From positions 22,959,901-23,023,900 of the forward strand of contig CM038469.1 in assembly GCA_021464415.1 (NCBI GenBank): 64,000 bases of DNA, in the 5' to 3' direction. Of the stretch, positions 33,280 through 44,659 are shown piece by piece (within the stretch, counting starts at the first letter, position 1; every line of letters begins with the position of its first letter). A program made the position numbers and the translations under genes. The notes beneath the pieces are model-generated. The model made no database searches. It was given only the letters and a program-made list of their open reading frames with translations, and had not been told where the DNA came from. The DNA is from Lonicera japonica (Eukaryota > Streptophyta > Magnoliopsida > Dipsacales > Caprifoliaceae).

Positions 33280-34190
33280 CTATCTACAGCAAAATAACAT
33301 ATGCAAACATTTAATATGCTTATTTTAAAAATTCCTACTATGTTTTACATGCAATTGTCCCAATAGGACATAGTAGGTCCAAGATCCATATTACACAAGG
33401 TATTAAGAAAGCTTTGGCTTTTCACTTAAACTTTGTTAATTAGGTAAGCAACATTTGTTAATTACATTTTATGCAACTCTTGGTTTGTTGAGTTTTACAT
33501 CTTATGTTTCAGCTTCTCAACACTTTGCCTTAAGGCCCAAAACAGTTTTGATGGCCTTGTGAAATCAAACCAACACTTTTCTGACTTATGGATGTCCGAC
33601 TTCCATATTATTAATTTATGATGATCTAAGATAACCCTGCTTTGGCAAGCGTCTTCTATAATAATCATAAAATTAATAGTTATCAGTGTTGGAAAGGCAC
33701 AAATAATTTCTTTTGTTCTAGGGACATAATTATGCAGTCTCATAATAATACAACAGAATATTTAAACAAGCATAAAGCAATAAATATGTGATATAGCATG
33801 GCCAAAGATTTAAAGCTACTAATTAACTTTGTTCTCCATCCTTTGTAGCTTTGGACACTCCAAAGTTCTTGGCTATCTTCTCTTGTGATAAGGGATCCTC
33901 CATCTTCTATGCGATGTAATATACAAAATTGTATAGCCTAATACAAGAGACTAGTAATATAAAATTACATTGCAAAACAGAAAACGACACGCAGGCCATA
34001 TTTATATATTACAATAAAAACAAGACGACACGTAGGCCGTATTTATATTACAATAAAAACAAGACGACACGCAGGCCGTATTTAGTTTGGCCATACTATA
34101 TCACTTTAAATTATAATCTTGCAAGTTAGTATTATCCCATAACACAACATATTGCATACACATATAATGCTTGCAAGTTAGTATTATCAT
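33280..34190 (-). other. Copia 5' UTR remnant with short repeats; junction zone
   Basis: No gene. Sequence just upstream of copia gag, without a recognisable tRNA-Met primer site. A 39-41-bp repeat containing ACGACACG(C/T)AGGCC(G/A)TATTTA is present in three copies (about 33985, 34026, 34065). A 19-bp direct repeat CTTGCAAGTTAGTATTATC (34118-34136 and 34170-34188) ends two bases before Athila integrase sequence begins at 34191. Confidence 0.6.
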
Positions 34191-34945
34191 CCACGGGCAA
34201 GTGGCATGATTTTCCAAATACCAAACGATAGGGAGACATGTTGAGATTAGTTTTAAAAGCTGTTTGGTATGCCCAAAGCGCATCATTTAAGTGCAAAGAC
34301 CAATCTTTGCGATTTGGGTTTACCGTTTTTTCCAAAATTTGTTTAATTTTCCCTATTTGCAAATTTCTCTTGCCTATTTGTTTGGGGATGATAAGAGAGG
34401 GATATCTTGTGGCTCACACCATATTTGCGCATGAGTTTTTCAAATAATCGGTTACAAAAATGTGTACTACCATCACTTATTATTGCTTTTGGAATTCCAA
34501 ATCTTGCAAATATATTTTCTTTTCAAAAGTGAACCACCATGTTATGGTCGTTTATTTTGCAAGCTTTAGCTTCCACCCATTTGCAAACATAATCTACAGC
34601 AACTAAAATATAAAGATTACCAAACGAGGGTGGGAAAGGTCCCATGAAATCAATACCCCAACAATCAAAGATTTCAAGAATTAAGATAGGGTTGAGTGGC
34701 ATCATGCTTCGTCTTGTTATTCCCCCAAGCATTTGGCATCTCGAACATGTTTTGCAATAGTGGTGCATGTCTTTGAACAAGGTTGGCCAGTAAAGGCCAC
34801 ATTGAAGAATCTTTGTCGTAGTCTTTTTGGAAGAGAAGTGGCCACCACAAGCTTCGGTGTGGCAAAAGGTGAGCACGCTTTCAACTTCTTCGTCTAGAAT
34901 GCATCGACGGATGATTTGATCCGAGCAATATTTGAAAAAATATGG
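34191..34945 (-). pseudogene. Duplicated Athila integrase fragment inside copia
   Basis: Collinear with 17514-17857 plus 27611-28020 (754 bp versus 755 bp), reading from [15 protein letters not shown] through the HHCC zinc region and [14 protein letters not shown] to [15 protein letters not shown]. It ends exactly at TATGG followed by the copia LTR, as does the other copy. The Ogre-2 target is empty here (GTGAACCACCATG at about 34529), so this copy was made before Ogre-2 inserted. It lies between copia gag and copia 5' LTR, where the primer site should be. Confidence 0.85.
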
Positions 34946-35993
34946 TGTTGTGAATTAGGGCAGCAAACATGCATCGCATACACAAAATTTATGCACTAAT
35001 CATAAAACCCTAGGATCTATATTGTTCAATAAAATCGACAGAAGATATACCTTGTATGAGATTTCGAGTTAATGAAACGAACAGGATGAATCTGATCCTT
35101 CTGTTGTGGTCGTCCTAGCGTAGAAAATACGACGCCTCTACGGTGTGCACACACGAACGAGATCCGATCTTTGCTTGGTGTACTAGCACCTATTAGGGTT
35201 TTCTCACTTATTTTGCCTCAACTCTCTCCCTTGATGGCCAAGAAGAACAAAGGTTCACTTTTAAAGGAGAGCCCTAGTGAGAACCCTAAGCAACAAACGA
35301 ATTAGGCCCAAGTTCAACTTGGTTCATTTTAATTTGTTTTTGATCCAACTCGTTTTGGTGTGCGACCCTGTAGGTTTATACTCTTTGGCAGTATAATTAA
35401 AAGCCCGTTTTATTATACGAATAGTAAGTGGTATCTAGTAAAACATTACTACTACCCAAAGGGTATAAAGGTTAAAACGACACAACCTTAAATTGATATT
35501 CCACATATTAACTCCTTTCGTCAACCGATATCTAGATTGAACACAAGACTAGGCAGCTGTCATTCTTGTATAGTTCAATCTTTATTTCTTGATCTCTAAG
35601 TATAATTAATCTAATACAAATGACACCTCATTTGTAAATGGCCATGCAAATATTAATTATACTTATCAAGGGAGCCATAGATATCTCTCTCACTATATGA
35701 GAGTGACAAATCCCATCTTGATCAACCACATACCTCTACATAGTTTATAGTATGCTTGATCATTATCTTTCTAATTACTCGGTCAAGAGCAATGTTTGAT
35801 AATGCCTGACATAATAATCCCTATGTTGGTAACCATGACGATCTCAGGTCTGAGGATAATACAATATCACAAATGGGGAACATCACTGTTGACATTATGT
35901 AACACTCCTCGCAGTGTCCCCAAAGCGGGTCGGTCCAATGCTTTGTTTCCTAACAAGTATCAGTGTGTGCAGCTTGATATCTCCATATCTATG
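34946..35993 (-). repeat. Copia 5' LTR, first part
   Basis: Starts TGTTGTGAATTAGGG after TATGG. It runs collinear with the 3' LTR copy until CTATG at 35989-35993, where the 3.6-kb solo LTR is inserted. Confidence 0.85.
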
Positions 35994-36614
35994 TGTAATA
36001 CCCCGAGTTCTAATTTTTCGCTTTGAACTTCTCTTAAGCCCGGTTGAGGCTTAATCTTTGTTGCAGTGCGAGTAATGGGTTTTGAGCCCTCCGAACATGG
36101 TCCAATACTTCTAACATGTCATGTTAACATATTAAGTTTGTGGAATCAATCGCTTCGTAATTCGGGTGGTCCGGATTGAAATCGAGATCTCGATCGCGTG
36201 TTTTTGCTTTACTCGATTTCTTTATTTTTGGCTAACTTTGAAGCCTTGTAACTTCTTCATCTCTTATCCAATTTAGTCACCGTTTATGCTCGTGTCTAGG
36301 TTTCATACTATTCTACAACTTTCATGTTTTGACCGAAGTCCAATTCATACTCCTTATTGGTCAAAACAGTGACGGAAGTAGACCGATTAGTAAAATCTGT
36401 TCATTCTGCAGCGCTTTGGCAGAGCGCTGTCTTCGGTGAATTTTTGGGAATTATATATCCCGAATTTGAGGAAACTTCCTCTTAGGAAGTTGTAGATCTT
36501 TGAATTAGCTTTCCGTGGACATAAATATCACCTCAATTGGAATTCCGAACAAGAAGTTATGACAGAATTACGAACAGTGCTCCAGATCCAAAATGCCTGT
36601 GCTGGTAGTGGACT

Positions 36615-36685
36615 CCATGATCGATCATGGGGAAGCCCATGATCGATCATGGTACACCAGAAAGTCAGTTTTGAGCATTTATATG
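36615..36685 (+). promoter_or_regulatory. Paired palindromes upstream of TATA-like box in solo LTR
   Basis: CCATGATCGATCATGG is perfectly palindromic and occurs twice, at 36615-36630 and 36637-36652 (22-bp offset). TTTATATG follows at 36678-36685. The GATCGATC core is shared with the Athila palindromes. Promoter function and strand are inferred. Confidence 0.5.
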
Positions 36686-38180
36686 TCATTTTAAGCCCCC
36701 TCCTCCCTCATTTTAGAGCCACAACTTTAGATAGGGTTAGAGAGAGGTGAGAGCTCATTGGAGAGAGTTTGTTGGGAGATTCCTACTCATCTTTCATCAC
36801 CTAACAGAGATTTAAGCTTCAATCACACCAATCCTCACCCAAAACACTATTCATCATCCCCAACCTTGGTTTCTTCTATTGGAGCTTGAGCATGGAACTA
36901 GGGTTTCGCTGTTGGACTTCCATACTTCATCAACTACGCGATTCGACTTCTCTAAGGTGGGAACGCTACTAATTAAACTATTTTTTCAAATAATTACTTG
37001 TTGAATTAGAAGTTTGAAATCAAATTGGGGAAAATTTATTACAAACCCTAGGTTGTGTGCTCATTAAATGGGTTGGGCTAGATTGATTTGCGATTGGGGG
37101 CTGATATCGGTAGATTATCATTTCTATTGCATGATTAAGCATCTAAATCCATGTGTTGGCTCATATACAAGAAAATTTATCATGAACCCGTCATGTAGCT
37201 ACACGTATGAACTAGATATTGGGTATTTGGGGTTTTTGCTTAAAGAATCTTCAATTATGTGTTATGGATGTTGGATACATATAAATATAACGTTAGAAGT
37301 ACGTGTAGAAAGCTATCTATGAGATTTGTACCAAAAACCCATTAGGGTGGAGCTATATGCAATAACCTTTGGGTTGGTTGCCTTATGTAGGACATTAATA
37401 ACACTAGTAATGGGGATATAATCTTGGTACATGTTAGGAATGTGATGAACATGATTTGGAAGGGCATAGATTGTCCTGGCCACAATCATAAAATACTGTA
37501 GTGCTGTTAGTGCACCGATTAGGCGAGAATTTCAATAACAAACACCTGGTTGATAAAATGACATAAGAATATTATGGCTCGGTTTCGATACACATGAAAT
37601 TATATATGACATAAGATATTGATCATGAACTGATTGACTATGTACATGAGAATAATTACAAAGCGGTAAGGCCTAGGGTGAATGGCCTGGTATCGATGAT
37701 TACGATGATACAAACCGGTTGGCAATCTAATACTGATAGACTAATGATACTTTGTTGATGATATATGAATGGTGAACGGGGTATGAGGTGAATTGCATTG
37801 TTGGCAAAATGAAATGACATATGTTAGATTCAAAATGCAATGGATTGTGTGGGTTTGTTACACATGTATGTATGCACATATATGAATGATGTACACATTG
37901 CTTCCCTCATATATGGGCTTGTTACTTACACAACTATATATGAATGATGATAACGTGTATGATGAGAATTGCCTTATCAACGTTATATGCCTTACTATCT
38001 TATTATGACTTAGTTGATGGATTGTGCAATTATTGAGAAATGTATACATTATATGATTGTTGTTGATATGACATATGATAGTGGGATTGCATAGTCCATG
38101 ATGGTCCCGGGTTTGGTCTCTAACGATTGAGGCCAGAAGTTGGGACACAGTCTCCTGGGTGCAAGACCCGAAATCGTGCA

Positions 38181-38396
38181 CGAAAACTAACGGGAGGCCT
38201 TGCTGCCGCGTGGGTGAAAGGCCACGAAATGCAGACCTGGTGACGCTTGGACGACTATTGGTATGATGATTGGATATTAAGAATACGAAAACTAACGGGA
38301 GGCCTTGCTGCCGCGTGGGTGAAAGGCCACGGAACGCAGACGAAAACTAACGGGAGGCCCTGCTGCCGCGTGGGTGAAAGGCCACGAAATGCAGAC
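38181..38396. repeat. Three copies of a ~55-bp repeat in solo LTR
   Basis: CGAAAACTAACGGGAGGCC...GGTGAAAGGCCACGNAANGCAGAC starts at 38181, 38286 and 38341. The last two are directly adjacent and the first is separated by 50 bp. The repeat is GC-rich compared with its surroundings. Confidence 0.8.
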
Positions 38397-38790
38397 TAGA
38401 GTGGAAGATTATTTGTATTATCTTGGTAGTCTTGATGAATGTTACTGTGTTATATCTTATAACTATCTTATATATGCTTTGTCTTGAATATACCTCGAAT
38501 AATATAAGACTGAAAGCATATTCCATTGAATGGTACATAATACACATAGAGAACCGTTGATCTTTCCTCATAAACATTACTTACTAATAATTGAAGTGGC
38601 AACCATAGCTAATGAACTGGTTAGAGGGGAGACACCGTACCATGATGATTGGGACGAGGGATCAAGTAGCAATGCTTGTTAGTCGGTCAAGTAAGAATGT
38701 CATCATAACTTAATAACAAAGAGGAAATAATGAATACTTGACCAATAGTTACTAACTTCCGAGATAGGTATGAGATGATTGGGTTACAGG

Positions 38791-40064
38791 TGTGAGAATC
38801 CGGACCCGCGACCCGAGAAGAATAAAAGAGTCCTCGTTCTCGGTTTTCTTAGTTTTGAAGGAAAACGTGTTTTGTAGAGTAGCCAGTTTGTTTTACAAGA
38901 AAACAAACAAAAGATCGCACGAGAGATAATTCGAAAACGAACTATCTTTCATACGTTTTGAAACTAGAGATTAAAATATACTTTGCTAGGGTTCGGGAAC
39001 TACATTACGAATTGGGAAGGTGTTAGGCACCCAATTCGCCCTTTCGGTCTCTTAATGGATCATGTATCTAATTCCTATTTTAGATATCTTGCAAGTAGTT
39101 TGAATTGTTTTCAGAATAGTCATTTCCGGATAAATTCAGTTTAAAACAATATTTTGAAATCAGACTCGAGCTTTGCGAGCGCCTACGTATTCATTCGTAG
39201 AATGAAATTCAGAGTCTCGTAGTTCCATTCTTTTGGAAACTGTTTTTGTATTTTTGTTTGTTTTGAAAACGTGTCAAAATGGATTTTAGATTTTCTTGTA
39301 AAACTTAGAATGGACTAGTTTAGAAAACAGTGAACTTCTTTGCAAGTTATCTAATTTCTGTATTAAAATTGGTATTTAAATGCAGTATTGAAATTAAGGA
39401 GAGTTGTAGACAGACCTACCTGATGCGCTTGAAGAAGAAAACCTGCTTGTTTGCTCCTTTCTCTCTCTAGACTCTCTCTCTAAGACTTTCTCTCTCTTGA
39501 ACCTTCTCTCTCTAAAATGACTCTCTGATAATTTTGACAGAGTTTCTACTTACTAAAAAACACTATTGAGTGTTGATGCCTCAAATGGGATCCCAAGGGT
39601 CCTATTTATAGCAAAAATTCTGCCAAAAACGCTCCAAAAGAGGCCAACTGCAGGGGGTAGCCGCAGGGCGTGCGGCTGGGAGCGTGCGGTTGGGGGTAGC
39701 CGCAGGTCATGCGGCTGGGGCGTGCGGTTGGGTCGTGCGGCTGGGGCTTGCGGCTGGGGTGTGCGGCTAGGGTGCCAACCGTACGGCTGGCAGGTAGCCG
39801 TACGGCTGGGAGCGTGCGGCTGGGGCTTGCGGTTGGCTCTCAAAATTGCGCGGGAACACTCGGAAAAAACCTAATTTTCTAACGGGGCGCTGCCCCGCAC
39901 CCCGCGAAGAGGCAACAAAGGTTATATTAGACTCCCAACGCAGCCGGAAATGGAGTCTTTCCTAACGGTCTTCTATATGCATGATGACTCATGATTAAAT
40001 GCAGGATGATTGCTTTAAAGAAAAATCAGTGTTCGCATGAGAGTCGTGGATTGGGGTGTTCACA
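38791..40064 (-). repeat. Ogre-3 3' LTR
   Basis: TGTGAGAATCCGG...GGTGTTCACA. Palindromic promoter block about 39655-39835 (AACCGTACGGCTGG, AGCCGTACGGCTGG), minus-strand TATA at 39601-39609, CT-rich tract about 39458-39515. Inner flank GACCCTCTCGTCCCGGG matches that of Ogre-2. Confidence 0.9.
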
Positions 40065-40429
40065 GACCCTCTCGTCCCGGGATTCTTGCCTGCAAGAATT
40101 TAGGGACGATAAGAAGACAACGATTCACGACTCTCGGATGACTCTCAATGCAGTGATAATCGAATCAGAATGTATCCTTTCCTTTCGGCCAGGCGACACG
40201 ATGCATCAATATTTTCTTCCGTCTACCCTCAGTGGTGCGTTACCCTCAGCGGCACACCACCCTCAGTGTTTAGGACTTTATGTGAGGAGTTTTGATAATT
40301 CGTTGAGTCCAAATGATCGTAATGGAAAAGTGCTTTAAAGGTTTCCCATTTCCTAGGGAAGAGTGAAAGAGTGTTTCTGGGTTTCAGATGTATCCCTTTG
40401 TGGGGATCCGGTGTAAGAAGAAATCAATA
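40065..40429 (-). other. PPT-proximal 3' UTR of Ogre-3
   Basis: No gene. The minus-strand purine-rich GACGAGAGGGTC touches the LTR (PPT candidate). Three TACCCTCAG-type motifs lie at 40224, 40241 and about 40259. Shares its first ~40 bp with Ogre-2. Confidence 0.6.
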
Positions 40430-41310
40430 TCTTTTGAGAAAATTTTGATAACTCCCATTGTGGGGAGTGTGGGGATAGAGTTATTCCCTTCGTGGGGAAT
40501 GCACGGTAAAGGTTATTTCCCTTCGTGGGGAAAGGGGATCGAAAAAAATTCCCATCGTGGGGAATGTGAAGAATTCCTATCTCTAAGGAATCCAGAAAAA
40601 TTCCCTTCTTGGGGAATAGACGGTAAAGGTTATTTCCCTTCGTGGGGAAAGGGGGTCGGAAGAAATTCCCATCATGGGGAATGCGAAGAATTCCTAATTC
40701 TGAGGAATCCAAAAAATTCCCTTCGTGGGGAACACGTGGAGTCGTTATTTCCCTTCGTGGGGAAAGTGGTTTCGGAAAAATTCCCATCGTGGGGAATGCG
40801 AAGAATTCCTAACTCTGAGGAATCCGAAAAAATTCCCTTCGTGGGGAACACGTGGAGTCGTTATTTCCCTTCGTGGGAAAGTGGTTTCGGAAAAATTTCC
40901 ATCGTGGGGAATGCGAAGAATTCTTACTTTGAAGAATTCGGGAAATTCTCATCTTGGGGAACGTGCGGTAAGTGTTATTTCCCATCGTGGGGAAAGGGAA
41001 ACGGATAAAATTCCCATCGCGGGGAATGCGAAGAATTCTTACTTTGAAGAATTCGGGAAATTGCCATCTTGGGGAACGTGCGGTAAGTGTTATTTCCCAT
41101 CGTGGGGAAAGGGAAATGGATAAAATTCCCATCGTCGGGAATGCGAAGAATTCTTACTTTGAAGAATTCGAGAAATTCCCATCTTGGGGAACGTGCGGTA
41201 AGTGTTATTTCCCATCGTGGGGAAAGGGAAACGGATAAAATTCCCATCGTGGGGAATGCAAAGAATTCTTACTTTGAGGAATTCGGGAAATTCCCATCTA
41301 CTGTCTCGTT
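40430..41310. repeat. 115-bp tandem array in Ogre-3 3' UTR
   Basis: About eight units with a period of 114-117 bp. GAATTCCTA/GAATTCTTACTTTGA marks recur near 40571, 40688, 40804, 40918, 41034, 41149 and 41264. Each unit has about four TTCCC(A/T)TCGTGGGGAA blocks, themselves inverted repeats (TTCCC/GGGAA). The right-hand units are nearly identical and the left-hand ones more diverged. Open frames across it (SWG.-rich peptides) are a by-product of the repeat period, not genes. Confidence 0.88.
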
Positions 41311-42189
41311 GCCATGGCTATTCAGACACTGCTTTGTTGATTTATCAAAAATAATATGCTAGAGAGAACTGCTTCGCAAGTTGGAGTGCCTTTTCTTTCC
41401 CATTCCTCTCTACCCTCAGTTTTGACCTTTGGCGTTATCGAGAATCAGAAATTTGAATAAACTTTTCCTAAAACCTTCGGACCGCTGTGCAGGGATTTTG
41501 GGATCTGACATTTCTCTACCCTCAGTCTTCCTCTCTTCGGTCATGGGGATAGAATTTCGCTTGGACGTCTCCATTATCCTTAAACTACCCTCTGATTTTT
41601 CTACAGGAAAGATGCTGGTCCTGTATCGTTTTCTGTTTTTCGATACCCTTATTGCTCCCTCTTTTTATTTTCCGGCCTTTTCATTTTGGGCTTTCGGACT
41701 TTCCTTGCCTTTTTCTTTCTTTTGCTTTTTCCAAAACAGGAGCCTTACTCACCTAAGATGTAGCCCTCCGCTTTTTGGCACAGTTGTCGCTCTTAGTGTG
41801 GCTCTCCCTGTCGATTTTCTTCATTTCTGTTTTTTTTCTTTTTTCTCACTTTTTTTTTTCTCTCTTGGACCAACGGGATTTTACCCTTTTCTACTCTTTC
41901 AATTTTTTCTGGTACCCGATTCCTCTTTTACACCTTCCCCGTTTTATCAATCAGATTCGAGCCTTCCAAATAATAGATCCATCCTTTTGAATTTCGGTTC
42001 CTCCACAGACTTTGGAATGTCAAACTTCGGGCATTGATTAGTCATCTTGTGCGTGTGTGTGAGTCTTGGTCCTTTTGTGTTGGAAAAAGGTTGATTCAGA
42101 ACTTGCCATTGTTCCCCCCCTTCTTTTTTTTTTTTTGGTCAAACTGGTCAAAAAATGAGGGTAGCCGCAAAGGGGGTAGCCGCAGGCCT
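41311..42189 (-). other. T-rich 3' UTR segment of Ogre-3
   Basis: No supportable gene. The plus strand is strongly T/C-rich (41640-41960) and matches Ogre-2 20960-21300, including CAGGAGCCTTACTCACCTAA. TACCCTC(A/T)G motifs lie at 41411, 41517 and 41586. The 202-codon plus-strand ORF here is hydrophobic only because of the T-richness. Confidence 0.6.
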
Positions 42190-42284
42190 GCCCCCCCAGC
42201 CGTACGGCTGGCAGCCAACCGTACGGTTAGGGGCTAGCCATACGGTTGGCTAGCCTGCGGCTGGCCCCTATTTCCTATAAATAG
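42190..42284 (+). promoter_or_regulatory. Promoter of antisense PMD gene
   Basis: CCAGCCGTACGGCTGG (about 42198), CCAACCGTACGGTTAG (about 42217) and CATACGGTTGGC precede TATAAATAG at 42276-42284. The block and TATA box match the Tat/Ogre LTR promoters in motif, order and spacing, but on the strand opposite to the element. Confidence 0.65.
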
Positions 42285-42508
42285 TGGGCTGTTTTGAATC
42301 ATTCTCATCACTTCTCCTTGCAACTTCTCTTTCTAGCATACAGAGATCCAATTTTCAAAAAGTATTAGCGAGTGTCTTATACAACAAAGTGAGTGATGGC
42401 GTTTGCGAGGCTACTATCGATTTTTGTTTTTATGATGATGGGGAACCCACCGGAGGGAGGGAGGTGCCGGAGCTACTCCCGGGCGATGAGGTGGATTCGA
42501 TTACGGCG

Positions 42509-44077
42509 ATGATGGATGGGCGACTAGTATGCGCGAGACACCATGACGATTGGGAGGGGGTGGCCTGGGAGGGGCCACTGGGGGCAGATGGGTCGCTGCA
42601 GCGAGCGATGTATCGTGACGTGCCTTTGATCTCGCCGGGAGAGGGGCGAGAGTGGCTGTTGATGGAGCCTGCCGCACAGGAGATCCGGCGCCGTACTCGT
42701 GTATGTTTTGATTTTTATGCTATATGATTGTTAAGAAAAAAAGTAATGCCATGGTATGCGTGAAATATGATAAATTTAATAATTACTTGCCATAATCAAC
42801 ATACTTAACATGGTTTATTTTTTAAAATATGTATTATCTAGTATTAAATTAAAAGGGCGAGTTCTAAATTTAATTAAAACACATGATTGTGATAGAGGAT
42901 TGGACGTTGCCGCGGTATCACACGCGCTGCGCCTGAGCTTCGAGATCAGCTGCCCCCGTTGGTGAGAGCATATCTGAGTGCGACCCCATTCGGGAGGTTT
43001 ATCGAGGTGTTGCCAGGTGGAGAGTTCCAGAGATCAGTGAGCCTGCCGATGGTGTTGGGGGAGAGATGGTGGGATACTACACACACGTTCCATTGGAGTT
43101 GGGGAGAGATGACGTTGACCCCAGAGGACGTGTTCGTGCTGACGGGACTACCATTTGGAGGGGAGGCTTTGGCACCCAACCCCCGGTTACGAGTCACACT
43201 AGATGGGATGGGGGCGGCCCTAGGTTGGAGGCCGAGCCGGATTGTGGCAGACGGGATACCTCACATGGCGATGGTGCAGCATATCGAGGCCAAGAGTGAG
43301 AGGTTTGGGGATGGGCCGATGACACGCCAGGAGGTCCGGCAGTTGTCGCGGTGTTTTCTATTGCTCGTGCTGCATGACTTTTTCTATGCGCGGGGCGGCG
43401 ACAACCTACGATTATGGTGGCTGCCTTATCTGCGGTTCTTCGACCAGTTGTACACTTTTGCATGGGGAGGATACGTACTGGCGGTGCTGTATGAGTCGAT
43501 GGACCTAGTGTGCCGGCACATGGAGCTGAACCACCGCGGGTTGGTCACGCTTTGGGAGGTAATTAATAATTTAAACCCTCAATTTATGCGATTATTAATA
43601 AAAAAGTATGCCGATTTTGATAATTTTAACAAGTGTGATAATTTGTGACAGATGTGGTTTATTGCGCATACCCATCAGGGTATTGGTCAGATCCACCTGC
43701 ACCCGACCTTCGCAGATGAGTTCCCGCTCTTCAGACAGTATTACAGCGGGAATATAGTTGGGGTGTATCGATATCTGACCCCTGACGTCAGAGCGGGTGA
43801 CGGACTGCTAACGTTTGCGGCTCCCCTCCCGATGGAGTACATGGGGCGCTATAGCAGGCGCTTGGCGGGCGATATGACGGCTACCTATCATCCTTCTCGT
43901 TCGCGGTCTCAATCAGTGGCACCCTCTCAGTCAGTCCAGCAGTCGAGGCGCACCTCCCGGCTTACTCCATCTCGTCAAGTTGAGGGCCGCACAGTTTCGG
44001 AGAGTCCAGCAAAGGGTGCTGGAGAGACAGAAGCGAAACGACCGCGCATGATGGATCCTCCTCCTCCTCAGTGTTGA
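42509..44077 (+). CDS. Plant mobile domain (PMD) protein, three exons, antisense in Ogre-3
   Basis: Exon 1 to 42700 (first in-frame ATG 42509; frame open upstream to the TATA region), intron 42701-42895 (GTATGT...GATAG), exon 2 42896-43558, intron 43559-43651 (GTAATT...GACAG), exon 3 43652-44077; all phase 0. The middle exon has the PMD signature WWDTTHTFHWSWGEMTLTPEDVFVLTGLPFGG and RQLSRCFLLLVLHDFFY. The tail is S/R-rich with a KRPR nuclear-type signal. Exons look GC-richer than the neighbourhood. PMD proteins are plant nuclear factors linked to silencing (MAIN-type) and to transposons. The N-terminus is uncertain because the first ATGs after the TATA box are out of frame. A truncated relative lies at 280-1196. 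No stops in exons 2-3. Confidence 0.7.
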
Positions 44078-44659
44078 TATTTTGAGTGATGGTTCGGTGT
44101 TTTGTTAGGTTTTATTTGAGGAAAAACATTTTTAAATTAAGTAGTTAACTGAGACGTATTTTATTTTTAGAAAAACTTGTTTTAATTTAGTGGCTAATTT
44201 AAGTATGTTTGTTTTGTTAAAAGAATGTTGGTTTATCAGTGTGATCGGTTTTTAATTTATGAATAAAATATTTATGTCTTTTAGAGAAAATATGTTTGCG
44301 TGTGATGTGGATGTGAATGTTACAATATTATTGTGAATGTGTTTGAAAGAAATGGTTATATAACACATATTGGTAAAAATATTATGAGTTTGATTAAAAA
44401 TGAAAATGATTAAGTATATATATGTTGGCGAATGTATCATGAAAGTATGTGAAAGAATCGTTAAGAGTGGCTGAATTTAATTACAAAAAAAATGGTCAAG
44501 TACTTGTATTAGCAAGTAATTATTATATTTATATGCATGCAATGATGGATCGTTCTTCCTGAATAAAGTCTGGCAACATTTATATCACGATGTATTATTG
44601 TGGGGAAGAATTTTGGAAAACGAAGATTTTTGGCCAAGGGGGAGAGCCAACCGCACGCC
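44078..44659. other. Spacer between the two antisense genes
   Basis: AT-rich, no gene. The first ~260 bp resemble the 3' flank of the left PMD fragment (1-279), which suggests the 3' UTR/terminator region of the PMD gene. No clear poly(A) signal can be assigned. Confidence 0.45.

Noticed and set aside
39566..39874. Small GC-rich ORFs over LTR promoter blocks (also at 1447, 29231, 55070 and others)
   Set aside because: They translate the CCGTACGG-type repeats in arbitrary frames, overlap TATA boxes, and differ between LTR copies.
40430..41310. CRISPR-like or protein-coding repeat (open frames with SWG.-rich repeats on both strands)
   Set aside because: Direct 115-bp tandem units without unique spacers, in a eukaryotic retroelement 3' UTR. 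Open frames on both strands follow from a stop-free repeat unit.
41429..42037. 202-codon plus-strand ORF upstream of the antisense PMD gene
   Set aside because: Runs through the T-rich segment shared with Ogre-2, where the frame is not preserved, and ends before the promoter.
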